Origin: Streptomyces sp. APSN-46.1
GTDB taxonomy: Bacteria; Actinomycetota; Actinomycetes; Streptomycetales; Streptomycetaceae
NCBI RefSeq assembly: GCF_022815725.1
Contig: NZ_JALGRF010000016.1
Coordinates: forward strand, 62,001-126,000
Length of the DNA: 64,000 nucleotides
Direction of reading: 5' to 3'
Part shown: one piece after another, positions 10,933 through 19,711 of the stretch
Layout: the number at the start of each line of letters is the position of its first letter
Position numbering within the stretch: position 1 is the stretch's first letter
Notes under the pieces: generated by a model
Seen by the model: the letters and a program-made list of their open reading frames with translations, nothing else
What the model was told of the DNA's origin: nothing
The model's database searches: none
Position numbers and translations under genes: made by a program

Positions 10933-12168
10933 CTAGTTGTCGTCCTCGTCGATCAGAAAGCCCCGCATCGGCGACGGCGCCTGCATCGGCTGCGGCACGG
11001 CCGGCCGCACCGGAGCCATCGGCTGGGTCATCGCCGGGGACATCTGCTGCTGCCCACCGTAGGAGGGACCGCCGCCCATCGGCGACGGGCCACCCATCGG
11101 GGACGGACCGCCCATGGGAGACGGGCCACCCATGGAGTGCCCCATCGCACCGGCCGGAGCCATCGACGGCGAGGGCGACGGCGGCAGCGCGGGACCGGAC
11201 GGACCGCGCGGCGGGGCGAGGGAGTCGTCGGCCTGGGTCTCCAGCTGGCGCAGCTGCGACTCCAGGTAGGACTTCAGACGCGTACGGTACTCACGCTCGA
11301 AGCCCCGCAGGTCCTCGACCTTGCGCTCCAGCGTGGCGCGGGCGGACTCCAGGGAGCCCATCGCGACGCGGTGCTTCTCCTGCGCGTCCCGCTCCAGCGC
11401 GTCGGCCTTGGCACGGGCGTCCCGCTCCAGGCCCTCGGCGCGGCTGCGCGCCTCGCCGACGATCTTGTTGGCCTCGGAACGGGCCTCGGCGATCGCCTGG
11501 TCGGCGGTCTGCTGCGCGAGCGACAGGACACGGGCGGCGCTGTCGCCACCGGGGCCCTGCTGCGGGAGCTGCGGCTGCTGCTGGTGCATCGGCTGACCCA
11601 TGGGCTGCATCTGCTGCCCCATCGGCTGCATCTGCTGGCCCATGGGCTGCATCTGCTGGCCGAGCTGGTTCTGGCCGCCCATGGACTGCTGCGGCATGCC
11701 CTGCTGCATTCCCTGCTGCTGCATTCCCTGCTGCTGCATTCCCTGCTGCTGCATACCGGGCTGGCCGCCCATGGTGTGCTGCTGCATGGGGCCGCCCATC
11801 GGGCCCGGACCCTGCGGTCCGTGTCCACCGGGGCCGGCCGGAAGCTGCGGCTGGCCGCCCGGCAGCTGGGGCGGGCCCATCTGCGGCTGCTGCTGCGGCG
11901 GGCCGGATATGGCGGCGGGCACGGGGGCGCCGGGGCCACGCTGGTCCTGGGGTTCCGGCTTGCGCATGCCCTGCTGCTGCTGGTTCTGCGCGGCGGCTCG
12001 CGTGGCGGCAGCGAGCTTGGCGCGCAGGTCCTCGTTCTCGCGCAGCAGGCGCGTCAGTTCGGACTCGACCTCGTCGAGGAAGGCATCGACCTCGTCCTCG
12101 TCATAGCCTTCTCGAAGGCGGACGGTCGTGAACTGCTTGTTCCGCACGTCCTCGGGAGTCAGCGGCAT
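10933..12168 (-). CDS. divIVA: DivIVA / Wag31 polar growth protein
   Basis: A 411-residue cytoskeletal scaffold that marks curved membrane at hyphal tips and recruits the polar growth machinery. The N-terminal membrane-binding domain begins MPLTPEDVRNKQF, followed by a coiled coil (residues 30-55). A long insert of Gln/Met/Pro/Gly repeats (MQQQG and QQMQPMG units, about residues 85-205) follows, then a second long coiled coil (about 210-300), then a Pro/Gly/Met-rich tail with GGPSPM repeats. DivIVA of streptomycetes is essential for tip growth. Last gene of the dcw cluster. Confidence 0.95.
   Translation of the reverse strand: MPLTPEDVRNKQFTTVRLREGYDEDEVDAFLDEVESELTRLLRENEDLRAKLAAATRAAAQNQQQQGMRKPEPQDQRGPGAPVPAAISGPPQQQPQMGPPQLPGGQPQLPAGPGGHGPQGPGPMGGPMQQHTMGGQPGMQQQGMQQQGMQQQGMQQGMPQQSMGGQNQLGQQMQPMGQQMQPMGQQMQPMGQPMHQQQPQLPQQGPGGDSAARVLSLAQQTADQAIAEARSEANKIVGEARSRAEGLERDARAKADALERDAQEKHRVAMGSLESARATLERKVEDLRGFEREYRTRLKSYLESQLRQLETQADDSLAPPRGPSGPALPPSPSPSMAPAGAMGHSMGGPSPMGGPSPMGGPSPMGGGPSYGGQQQMSPAMTQPMAPVRPAVPQPMQAPSPMRGFLIDEDDN
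11579..11772 (-). repeat. Gln/Met-coding tandem repeats in divIVA
   Basis: On the minus strand, 15-base units encoding MQQQG and 21-base units encoding QQMQPMG are repeated three to four times each. They form the low-complexity linker between the two coiled coils. Confidence 0.8.
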
Positions 12169-12250
12169 GTCTTCTTCACCTCTACGTAGTCGTCGGCAGT
12201 CGGCAAGACCGTATCGGGACTGTCCCCGCGTGTGCGGGGGAGCTCATCGT

Positions 12251-12547
12251 TCACACGCTTCTCGCAGCGGTGCTCACGAAATTGATGAGGATGTAAACGA
12301 TGATCATCAGAACGAAGAAGGACAGGTCGAGCGCCACGCCCCCGAGACGCAACGGCGGGATGAACCGCCGCAGGAGCTTGAGCGGTGGATCGGTAAGAGT
12401 GTAGGTGGCCTCCAGAACGACCACCATCGCCTTGCCGGGTGTCCATGAACGTGCGAACTGGAACACGTAGTCCATGACCAGTCGGAAGATCAGCACGATG
12501 AGGAAGCACATCAGCGCGATGTAGACGACCTGCAGTGCGACACCCAT
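12251..12547 (-). CDS. YggT family membrane protein
   Basis: A 98-residue protein with two hydrophobic segments (residues 4-26 and 72-95) and the family pattern LTDPPLKLLRRFIPP between them. YggT proteins sit beside sepF and divIVA in many Gram-positive dcw clusters; their role is not fully defined, with links to cell shape and ion homeostasis. The start is ATG 12547. It lies 59 bases after sepF in the same transcription direction. Confidence 0.88.
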   Translation of the reverse strand: MGVALQVVYIALMCFLIVLIFRLVMDYVFQFARSWTPGKAMVVVLEATYTLTDPPLKLLRRFIPPLRLGGVALDLSFFVLMIIVYILINFVSTAARSV

Positions 12548-12607
12548 CCCGCGCTTCCCTCTCCCCTGCTCTCGCTCTGTTCCCGGTCCCGTATCTGACG
12601 GATCGGT

Positions 12608-13216
12608 CTAGCTTTGGTTGAAGAACCCGCCCTCCGCGATGCGGGCCTTGTCCTCCGCCGTGACATCGACGTTAGCAGGCGACAGCAGGAACACCTTCTG
12701 TGTCACGCGTTCAATGCTGCCGTGCAGGCCGAACACGAGGCCGGCGGCAAAGTCGACAAGACGCTTGGCGTCCGTGTCGTCCATCTCCGTGAGGTTCATG
12801 ATCACCGGAGTGCCCTCACGGAAGTGTTCCCCGATGGTACGGGCCTCGTTGTAGGTCCGCGGGTGCAGCGTCGTGATGCGGTACGGCTCCCGCTCGGAGA
12901 CGACCTTGGGCATGATCACGGGGGCGTTCTTCTCCAGGTTCGTGCGGTCAGGTGTGATGGATGCCACGGGGGCGATTCGCGCGGGACGTCCGCTTTCCAG
13001 CGGCAACGGGATGGGTTCCCGTTGCGCGGGGGGCTGTACGACTCGTACCGGTTCGTCCGATACGGGCGATTGGTGCACGGGCTGCTGTCGCCGGCGATCC
13101 CGCTCCGGCTCCGGCTCGGGCTCGAACTCGTCGTCGGGGTCGTACCCCGGATTGTCGTACCGGTCGTCCTCCACGAGGCCGAGGTAGACCGCCATCTTGC
13201 GCATCGCGCCGGCCAT
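12608..13216 (-). CDS. sepF: Cell division protein SepF
   Basis: A 202-residue protein. An N-terminal amphipathic start (MAGAMRKMAVYLGLVEDD) that would bind membrane is followed by an acidic and Pro-rich linker (residues 20-100) and a C-terminal SepF domain (about 105-195) with the family block LVDFAAGLVFGLHG. SepF links FtsZ filaments to the membrane and is the main FtsZ tether in actinobacteria, which lack FtsA and ZipA. Start ATG 13216. The 151-base gap to yggS suggests it may have its own promoter. Confidence 0.93.
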   Translation of the reverse strand: MAGAMRKMAVYLGLVEDDRYDNPGYDPDDEFEPEPEPERDRRRQQPVHQSPVSDEPVRVVQPPAQREPIPLPLESGRPARIAPVASITPDRTNLEKNAPVIMPKVVSEREPYRITTLHPRTYNEARTIGEHFREGTPVIMNLTEMDDTDAKRLVDFAAGLVFGLHGSIERVTQKVFLLSPANVDVTAEDKARIAEGGFFNQS

Positions 13217-13367
13217 TCTCCGAGTCCTCCGCTCTGTGGTGGATCGCCCTGTCGCAGGTGTGCCGCTGTGTCACCAAAGTCACCAACTGCCCGCGATCCA
13301 CGTGGTCTGCCCGCTCATCGGCGGGAATGACCATATTTTCTGCTGTGGTCCGACTTTCTTCGCGACG

Positions 13368-14087
13368 TTACCCGAGCCGGGGTCTCGCGCCGAGTACCGC
13401 AGTGCCGACGCGTACATGTGTCGCACCGGCCGCAACGGCCTGTTCCAGGTCTGCGCTCATCCCGGCCGACACCATCGTGGCAGCAGGATGGTCCGCGCGC
13501 AGGCGGGATGACAATTCCATCAGCCGCTCGAAAGCGGCCTGTTCCCGGCCCGCGTACGGACCGGCCAGCGGAGCGACGGTCATCACGCCGTCGATCCGCA
13601 GTCCCGGCGCCGCGGCGATGAGGTCCGCCAACTCCGGGAGCAGGTCGGGCGCGGCGCCGCCACGGGTTCCGCGCTCCCCCGACTCGGCGTCGAGGGCGAT
13701 CTGCACGAGGCAGCCGAGTTCGCGCCCGGCGGCCTCGGCGGCCGCCGAGAGCGCGGTGACCAGCCTGGGCCGGTCGACCGACTGCACCACATGCGCGTAT
13801 CCCGCCACAGAACGGACTTTGTTCGTCTGCAACTGGCCCACGAAATGCCAGTTGAGCGGCAGGTCCGCGCAGGCGGCGGCCTTGGGGGCGGCGTCCTGGT
13901 CGCGATTTTCCGCAACATGACGGACACCCAGCTCCGCCAGCAGTCGTACGTCGCTCGCGGGGTAGGTCTTGGTGACCACGATGAGGGTCACCTCGTCCCG
14001 GCCCCGTCCCGCCGCGGCGCAGGCGGACGAGATACGTTCCTCCACCCGCGCCAGGTTCTCGGCGAGCTCCGACTTACGATCCGTCAT
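13368..14087 (-). CDS. YggS family PLP-binding protein
   Basis: A 239-residue fold-type III PLP protein (YlmE/YggS/PROSC family). The PLP Lys is in VTKTYPA (about residue 40); HFVGQLQTNK and the C-terminal SAGMSADLEQA loop are also family blocks. These proteins bind pyridoxal phosphate and control its homeostasis without known catalysis. Their place between ftsZ and sepF is conserved in Gram-positive bacteria. It lies three bases after pgeF. Confidence 0.92.
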   Translation of the reverse strand: MTDRKSELAENLARVEERISSACAAAGRGRDEVTLIVVTKTYPASDVRLLAELGVRHVAENRDQDAAPKAAACADLPLNWHFVGQLQTNKVRSVAGYAHVVQSVDRPRLVTALSAAAEAAGRELGCLVQIALDAESGERGTRGGAAPDLLPELADLIAAAPGLRIDGVMTVAPLAGPYAGREQAAFERLMELSSRLRADHPAATMVSAGMSADLEQAVAAGATHVRVGTAVLGARPRLG

Positions 14088-14090
14088 TCC

Positions 14091-14822
14091 CTATTCCAAC
14101 CAGACATATCCGGCAAGCCGCCCGGTCACCCGGTCACGGCGGTACGAGAAGTGGTCCCGCGACTCCAGTGTGCAGACCGGGGAACGGTGCAGGTGCGCCA
14201 CCCCCGCCTCCGCGAGCTGCGCGTGCACCCCCGCGACCACGTCGACGGCCGGTGTCCCCCAGCTGGTCTCGGCGTACGCGGCCGGCACGACCTCGGCCAC
14301 CGCGTCCCGCATCTCGGCGGGCACTTCGTAGCAGCGCCCGCAGACGGCCGGTCCGGTACGGGCGGTCATCCGCCCCGGCTCGGCTCCGAGGCCGACCATC
14401 GCCTCGACCACGGCGGGCACCACCCCGGCGACCAGACCGGGCCGCCCGGCGTGGGCGGCGCCGACGACCCCGGCGACGGGGTCGGCCAGCAGCACCGGGG
14501 TGCAGTCGGCGGTGAGCACCGCGAGGGCGAGCCGCCGACGGGTGGTCACCACCGCGTCCACCGAAGGCGCGTCCGCGGCGGGGCCCCAGGGTCCGGGGAC
14601 CACCGCCACGTCCCGCCCGTGCACCTGGTTCATCCAGACCACCAGCTCCGGATCGATGCCCAGGGCCCTGGCCGCGATCACCCGGTTCGCGAGAACGGCG
14701 GCCGGGTCGTCTCCGACCGCGCCGCCGAGATTGAGCTCCTCGTACGGAACGGCGCTCACCCCGCCCCACCGGTCGGTGAAGGCGAAGTGGGCGCCGTTCT
14801 CGATGTGCTGCCCCAGTGTCAC
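14091..14822 (-). CDS. pgeF: Peptidoglycan editing factor PgeF (laccase-domain, YfiH/YlmD)
   Basis: A 243-residue DUF152/multicopper-like protein. His/Cys metal-ligand motifs are visible as NQVHGRDV, LTADCTPVLLADP and GAAHAGRPGL. The family removes misplaced L-Ser from UDP-MurNAc peptides and also shows purine nucleoside activity in some members. Its GTG start overlaps the ftsZ stop (GTGA), so it is coupled to ftsZ translation. One family feature is altered: the usual GAxHAGWRG reads GAAHAGRPG. Confidence 0.9.
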   Translation of the reverse strand: MTLGQHIENGAHFAFTDRWGGVSAVPYEELNLGGAVGDDPAAVLANRVIAARALGIDPELVVWMNQVHGRDVAVVPGPWGPAADAPSVDAVVTTRRRLALAVLTADCTPVLLADPVAGVVGAAHAGRPGLVAGVVPAVVEAMVGLGAEPGRMTARTGPAVCGRCYEVPAEMRDAVAEVVPAAYAETSWGTPAVDVVAGVHAQLAEAGVAHLHRSPVCTLESRDHFSYRRDRVTGRLAGYVWLE

Positions 14823-16024
14823 TTCAAGAAGTCCGGAACATCCAGCTCTTCGGCCGGGCTGTCCTGGTACGGACGGGCCGTCGGAACCTGCGGCGCGGAG
14901 GACTCGGCCTGGACCGGGGCCGGCTCGACCGGCGCCGGGGGGTCCTCGCGCGGGGTGACGGTGCCGAGTCCGCCGAAGGCCGGGCGGACCGGCTCGGGCG
15001 CGCGGACCGGCGCCGGGGCCGGCTCCTCGCGCTTGGTGGACGCGGCGCCGATGACGTTGTCCCGGCGGGCCGGGGGCTGTCCGCCGTCGAACCCGGCCGC
15101 GATGACGGTGACCCGTACCTCGTCGCCGAGCGCGTCGTCGATGACGGCGCCGAAGATGATGTTCGCCTCGGGGTGCGCGGCCTCGCTCACCAGCTGCGCG
15201 GCCTCGTTGATCTCGAAGAGACCGAGGTCCGAGCCACCGGAGATGGAGAGGAGCACGCCCCTCGCCCCGTCGATGGACGCCTCCAGCAGCGGCGAGGAGA
15301 TCGCCATCTCGGCGGCGGCCACCGCGCGGTCGTCGCCGCGGGCCGAGCCGATGCCCATCAGGGCCGAGCCGGCCTCGGACATCACGGACTTGACGTCGGC
15401 GAAGTCGAGGTTGATCAGACCCGGAGTGGTGATGAGGTCGGTGATGCCCTGGACGCCCGAGAGCAGGACCTGGTCGGCCGACTTGAAGGCGTCGAGCACG
15501 CTGACCTGGCGGTCCGAGATGGACAGCAGACGGTCGTTGGGGATGACGATGAGGGTGTCGACCTCTTCGCGGAGCTCGGCGATGCCGTCCTCCGCCTGGT
15601 TCGCGCGGCGCCGGCCCTCGAAGGTGAACGGCCTGGTGACCACACCGATCGTCAGGGCGCCCAGCGAGCGCGCGATGTTGGCGACGACCGGTGCGCCGCC
15701 CGTGCCTGTGCCGCCGCCCTCACCGGCGGTGACGAAGACCATGTCGGCCCCCTTGAGGACCTCCTCGATCTCCTCGCGGTGGTCCTCTGCCGCCTTGCGA
15801 CCGACGGCCGGGTTGGCTCCGGCGCCGAGGCCCCGGGTGAGTTCGCGGCCGACGTCGAGCTTGACGTCGGCGTCGCTCATCAACAGCGCCTGGGCGTCGG
15901 TGTTGATGGCGATGAACTCGACGCCCTTGAGACCGACCTCGATCATTCGGTTGATGGCATTGACACCACCGCCGCCGACACCGATGACCTTGATGACTGC
16001 GAGGTAGTTCTGCGGTGCTGCCAC
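14819..16024 (-). CDS. ftsZ: Cell division protein FtsZ
   Basis: A 401-residue tubulin-like GTPase that forms the septal ring. The nucleotide signature GGGTGTG is at residues 103-109 and the T7 synergy region is NLDFADVKSVM. The variable Pro/Ala-rich linker spans about 318-390, and the C-terminal binding peptide ends EELDVPDFLK. The start is GTG 16024 (MAAPQNYLAV), as in other streptomycete FtsZ proteins. The 279-base region upstream holds a candidate dedicated promoter, as expected for a gene raised during sporulation septation. Confidence 0.98.
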   Translation of the reverse strand: MAAPQNYLAVIKVIGVGGGGVNAINRMIEVGLKGVEFIAINTDAQALLMSDADVKLDVGRELTRGLGAGANPAVGRKAAEDHREEIEEVLKGADMVFVTAGEGGGTGTGGAPVVANIARSLGALTIGVVTRPFTFEGRRRANQAEDGIAELREEVDTLIVIPNDRLLSISDRQVSVLDAFKSADQVLLSGVQGITDLITTPGLINLDFADVKSVMSEAGSALMGIGSARGDDRAVAAAEMAISSPLLEASIDGARGVLLSISGGSDLGLFEINEAAQLVSEAAHPEANIIFGAVIDDALGDEVRVTVIAAGFDGGQPPARRDNVIGAASTKREEPAPAPVRAPEPVRPAFGGLGTVTPREDPPAPVEPAPVQAESSAPQVPTARPYQDSPAEELDVPDFLK

Positions 16025-16183
16025 GTCGAAGGCCTCTCGCCTCGAGTTACGTGTCGCCGCCTCGCGGGCCTGCGTTGCGACGACTGATGCCGAAATAGGG
16101 ACGGTCCGAACGCGCCGACCCGAACCCTTACCCTGAAGTTTAGGGTTAGGGGTGTGTCTGTTCCTTGGACTCTTCCGAACAGG

Positions 16184-16213
16184 ACACTAAGTCGACAAGT
16201 AGCGCGTGTTCAA
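16184..16213 (-). promoter_or_regulatory. Candidate ftsZ promoter
   Basis: On the minus strand, TTGAAC (16208-16213) and TAGTGT (16184-16189) are separated by 18 bases, a good match to housekeeping -35/-10 elements. The -35 lies inside the perfect inverted repeat GCGTGTTC-AAC-GAACACGC (16204-16222). A GACAC pentamer (plus strand 16183-16187), the core of the WhiA motif, overlaps the -10. A separate 8-bp palindrome GTGATCAC lies at about 16252-16259. The rest of 16025-16303 shows no gene. Confidence 0.6.
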
Positions 16214-16303
16214 CGAACACGCCGAACCTCCCGTTTTTCTTTTCACCCTATGTGATCACCCGTATCGCTGGCCAACCAGGGTGCTTCGGTGTTGGATCCG
16301 ACG

Positions 16304-17146
16304 TCAACTCCCGGACACCGCAGGGGCGGTGGGGACGCTCACGTCGAAGTGGCCAGCCTTGGGCGCGGCTTTCAGCAGTGCGGTCAGCGCTCGACCTTTG
16401 GCCTCGCCCAGTTCGCCACTGCCCCACACCACGGTCCGGCCCTTGGTGAGCTCCAGTACGACCGAGTCGTACGACCCCACCTTGACCTGCACGGTTTCCT
16501 TCGCGATCGCGTCCGGGAGGCCGCCGGCGATGCCCACCGCCTCGTGCAGGAGCCGCTCCTCGTCGAAGCGGCGGCCGCTGGGTGACCGCTCGGCTGACAG
16601 GTCGAGGACCGGAACACCCCCGGGTGCTTTCGGAACCGTGTCGAATCGCACACCCCCGGCGTCCACTTCGATGAACTCGGTGCCCTTCTTGATGAGAAGG
16701 ACGGGTTTGCGCTCCGTCACCTTCAGCCCGATTCCGTGCGGCCAGGCCCGCACCACATCGACCGAATCGATGCGGGGCAGTTTGCCGCGCAGCCGGCTCG
16801 CGATCTCGTCGGTGTCCACGCCCACCAGCGGGGCGCCGAGCGGCACGGCCGCCGCGGTCAGCACCTGCTCCGAGGTGAGTACCTCGGTTCCGCTCGCGCT
16901 GACCTTCTCGACGCGGAGCCAGGAGGAGCCGTAGAGCACCCAGGTGCCGCCCGCGCCGAGGAGCAGTGTCCCGGCGAGGGCGAGCAGGGCCAGCGCGGGG
17001 CCCCGGCGCAGACGCGCGCCGGGGCCCCGCGGGCCGGATCCCTTCGACGACTTGGGGGGCTTGGCAGAGCCGGAGCCCTTCCGGTCGGACCGGTCGGACC
17101 GGTCAGGGCCTCGGTCGCCGCGCTGTGCGGTCGTCGCTCCGGCCAC
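16304..17146 (-). CDS. ftsQ: Cell division protein FtsQ
   Basis: A 280-residue bitopic divisome protein: basic Gly/Ser-rich cytoplasmic N-terminus (residues 1-48), one transmembrane helix (about 50-72), then a POTRA domain (LRVEKVSASGTEVL, about 75-145) and the FtsQ/DivIB domain. It joins FtsL and FtsB-type partners outside the membrane to regulate septal synthesis. GTG 17146 has AGGAGG at an 8-base distance. In many actinobacteria murC lies between murG and ftsQ; here ftsQ follows murG directly. Confidence 0.94.
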   Translation of the reverse strand: MAGATTAQRGDRGPDRSDRSDRKGSGSAKPPKSSKGSGPRGPGARLRRGPALALLALAGTLLLGAGGTWVLYGSSWLRVEKVSASGTEVLTSEQVLTAAAVPLGAPLVGVDTDEIASRLRGKLPRIDSVDVVRAWPHGIGLKVTERKPVLLIKKGTEFIEVDAGGVRFDTVPKAPGGVPVLDLSAERSPSGRRFDEERLLHEAVGIAGGLPDAIAKETVQVKVGSYDSVVLELTKGRTVVWGSGELGEAKGRALTALLKAAPKAGHFDVSVPTAPAVSGS

Positions 17147-17177
17147 TGCTGTGCCTCCTGGGTCAGTTCTTTCCGCC

Positions 17178-18272
17178 TCAGCGAGCTCTGTGCGCCGCGA
17201 TCGCCTCGTACACCAGGCCGACGAGCAGGTCGTCGGCGTCCCGGCGGCCGAACTCGGCGGCGGCGCGGGACATCTCGTACAGGCGGTGCGGGTCGGCGAG
17301 CACCGGGAGGACCTGGCTGAGCACCCAGTCGGGCGTCAGCTCCGCGTCGTCCACCAGCAGGCCGCCGCCGGCCTTGACCACCGGCTGGGCGTTGAGCCGC
17401 TGTTCGCCGTTGCCGATCGGCAGCGGTACGTAGGCGGCGGGCAGCCCGACGGCGGAGAGTTCGGCGACGGTCATCGCGCCCGCGCGGCACAGCATCATGT
17501 CGGCGGCGGCGTACGCGAGGTCCATCCGGTCCACGTACGGTACCGGCACATACGGGGGCATCCCGGGCATGTTGTCGACACGCGGCAGTTCGTTCTTCGG
17601 CCCGACCGCGTGCAGGATCTGGATCCCGGAGCGCTGGAGCGTCGGAGCGACCTGCTGGATGACCTCGTTGAGCCGGCGGGCGCCCTGCGAGCCGCCGGAG
17701 ACCAGCAGCGTCGGCAGGTTGGGGTCCAGGCCGAAGGCGGCGCGCGCCTCCGGGCGGACCGCGGCCCGGTCGAGGGTGGAGATCGAGCGCCGCAGCGGGA
17801 TGCCCACGTAGCGGGCACCGCGCAGCTTGCTGTCGGGGGTGGAGACCGCGACGGCGTGCGCGTAGCGGGAGCCGATCTTGTTGGCCAGTCCGGGCCGGGC
17901 GTTGGCCTCGTGGACGATGATCGGCACCCCGAGCCGCTTGGCGGCGAGGTAGCCGGGCAGGGCCACGTAGCCGCCGAAGCCCACGACGCAGTCGGCCTTG
18001 GTGCGCAGGAGGATCTCCTCCGCGGCCTTGATCGTGCCGCGCAGCCGTCCGGGGACGGTGATCAGCTCGGGGGTTGGCTTGCGGGGCAGCGGTACGGCGG
18101 GGATCAGTCCCAGCTCGTAGCCGCGCTCCGGTACCAGACGGGTTTCGAGCCCGCGTTCCGTGCCGAGGGCGGTGATGCCCACGGAAGGGTCCTGCCTACG
18201 CAGGGCGTCCGCGAGGGCGAGCGCCGGCTCGATGTGGCCGGCGGTCCCCCCACCGGCGAGTACGACATGCAC
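17178..18272 (-). CDS. murG: UDP-GlcNAc--MurNAc-pentapeptide transferase MurG
   Basis: A 364-residue GT28 glycosyltransferase on the inner membrane face that adds GlcNAc to lipid I to make lipid II. The N-terminal loop GGGTAGHI, the VVGFGGYV block, and the C-domain GGSQGARRLN and CRAGAMTVAEL motifs are all present. Start is GTG 18272 (MHVVLAGGG). Only 6 bases separate it from the ftsW stop. Confidence 0.96.
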   Translation of the reverse strand: MHVVLAGGGTAGHIEPALALADALRRQDPSVGITALGTERGLETRLVPERGYELGLIPAVPLPRKPTPELITVPGRLRGTIKAAEEILLRTKADCVVGFGGYVALPGYLAAKRLGVPIIVHEANARPGLANKIGSRYAHAVAVSTPDSKLRGARYVGIPLRRSISTLDRAAVRPEARAAFGLDPNLPTLLVSGGSQGARRLNEVIQQVAPTLQRSGIQILHAVGPKNELPRVDNMPGMPPYVPVPYVDRMDLAYAAADMMLCRAGAMTVAELSAVGLPAAYVPLPIGNGEQRLNAQPVVKAGGGLLVDDAELTPDWVLSQVLPVLADPHRLYEMSRAAAEFGRRDADDLLVGLVYEAIAAHRAR

Positions 18273-18278
18273 CGAAAT

Positions 18279-19640
18279 TCACCGCTCTCCGGACGGACGC
18301 TTCTTGACGCGCCGTCTCATCGACTTCCATATCGGCCCGGTCCGCTTCCAGCCGGATTTCGGCTGTCGCATCGCGAGCGCCGCTCGCGCCGCCGGCTCCT
18401 CCCGCGCGAAGGCGATGAGCAGTCCGACCGCGAACATGGTCGGCAGCAGGGCCGACCCTCCGTAGGAGAACAGCGGGAGCGGGACCCCGGCGATCGGCAG
18501 CAGACCGAGCACCGCACCGATGTTGATCACGGCCTGCGCCGTGATCCAGGTGGTCACGCCTCCCGCGGCATACCGTACGAAGGAGTCCTCCGTGCGTCCG
18601 GCCACGCGGATACCCGCATAGCCTAGAGCCGCGAACAGGGCGAGCACCGACAGCGTCCCCGCCAGGCCCAGTTCCTCCCCGGTGATGGCGAAGATGAAGT
18701 CGGTGTGGGCTTCTGGCAGTTGGCCCCATTTTTCCACACTGGCACCCAAACCGGAACCAAACCATCCGCCGGATGCGAGGGCGTAGATTCCGTGGACGGC
18801 CTGCCAGCACAGATCGTTCTTGCCCGGCTCGGTCGCACCGAGACAGGCCAGCCGGTCCATGCGGTGCGGGCTCGTCTTGATCAGCAGTGCGACGATCACA
18901 CCCGCGAACGCCAACACTGCCACGAACAGCCGTGTCGGCGCACCCGCCAGCCACAACAGGCCGAACAGAATGGCACCGAGGATCATGGCGGTGCCCATGT
19001 CGCCGCCGAGCATGATGAGCCCGAGCAGCAGGAACGCCACCGGGACCAGCGGCACCAGCAGGTGCTTCCACTGGCTCAGCAGGCCCTTGTCGCCCTTGCG
19101 GGCCAGCAGGTCGGCGCCCCACAGGATCAGGGCCAGTTTGCCGAACTCGCTGGGCTGCAACATGAACGGACCGCCGAGGGAGATCCAGTTCTGGTTGCCG
19201 TTGATCGCGACCCCTATCCCGGGGACCTGGACCAGCACCATCAGGAACAGCGTGCCGGCGAGCACCGGATAGGACAGCGCCCGGTGCAGTTTGACCGGCA
19301 TCCGGGAGGCCACCAGGAGCAGTCCGGTGCCGATCAGCGCGGCCAGGAACTGCTTCTTGAAGAAGTACGCGTCACCCAGGCCGAGCTGGAGCGCCTTGAT
19401 CATCGAGGCCGAGTAGACCATCACCAGACCGAGCACGGTGATGAGCAACGAGCTGCCGAAAATCAGGTAGTACGCGGTCAGCGGCCGGTCCCAGGCCCTG
19501 CGCAACCGCCGCTGCGTCCGCCGGAGCCGGGTCAGCGGCGCGCGCCGGACAGGCCGCTTCGCGCCGGCCGCGGTGCGTTTGCGGCCTTGTGCCTTCACGG
19601 CAGGCGGCCGCCGCCCCGGCAGCACTTGTCTGGCCGGCAT
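18279..19640 (-). CDS. ftsW: Peptidoglycan glycosyltransferase FtsW
   Basis: A 453-residue SEDS polymerase with about ten membrane helices, preceded by a 65-residue Arg/Lys-rich cytoplasmic tail. SEDS motifs are GNQNWISLGG, LQPSEFGKLALI and the conserved HTDFIFAITGEELG region. It polymerises septal glycan with its partner transpeptidase FtsI. ATG 19640 (MPARQVLPG) is chosen because GGAGGGG precedes it; the long open frame upstream is a shadow of murD. Confidence 0.95.
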   Translation of the reverse strand: MPARQVLPGRRPPAVKAQGRKRTAAGAKRPVRRAPLTRLRRTQRRLRRAWDRPLTAYYLIFGSSLLITVLGLVMVYSASMIKALQLGLGDAYFFKKQFLAALIGTGLLLVASRMPVKLHRALSYPVLAGTLFLMVLVQVPGIGVAINGNQNWISLGGPFMLQPSEFGKLALILWGADLLARKGDKGLLSQWKHLLVPLVPVAFLLLGLIMLGGDMGTAMILGAILFGLLWLAGAPTRLFVAVLAFAGVIVALLIKTSPHRMDRLACLGATEPGKNDLCWQAVHGIYALASGGWFGSGLGASVEKWGQLPEAHTDFIFAITGEELGLAGTLSVLALFAALGYAGIRVAGRTEDSFVRYAAGGVTTWITAQAVINIGAVLGLLPIAGVPLPLFSYGGSALLPTMFAVGLLIAFAREEPAARAALAMRQPKSGWKRTGPIWKSMRRRVKKRPSGER

Positions 19641-19711
19641 CTGTGATCTTCCCCTCCACTCGTACGAGGCGAGCAGCCGGTCGGCCGGCCGGAGGGAGCC
19701 CAGCCCTGGAC

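Noticed and set aside
11579..11772. Possible CRISPR-like array
   Set aside because: Units are 15-21 bases, coding and without spacers; they are Gln/Met repeats of DivIVA.
16252..16259. BldD site in the ftsZ leader
   Set aside because: Only GTGATCAC matches; too short and not of the consensus form to name a regulator.
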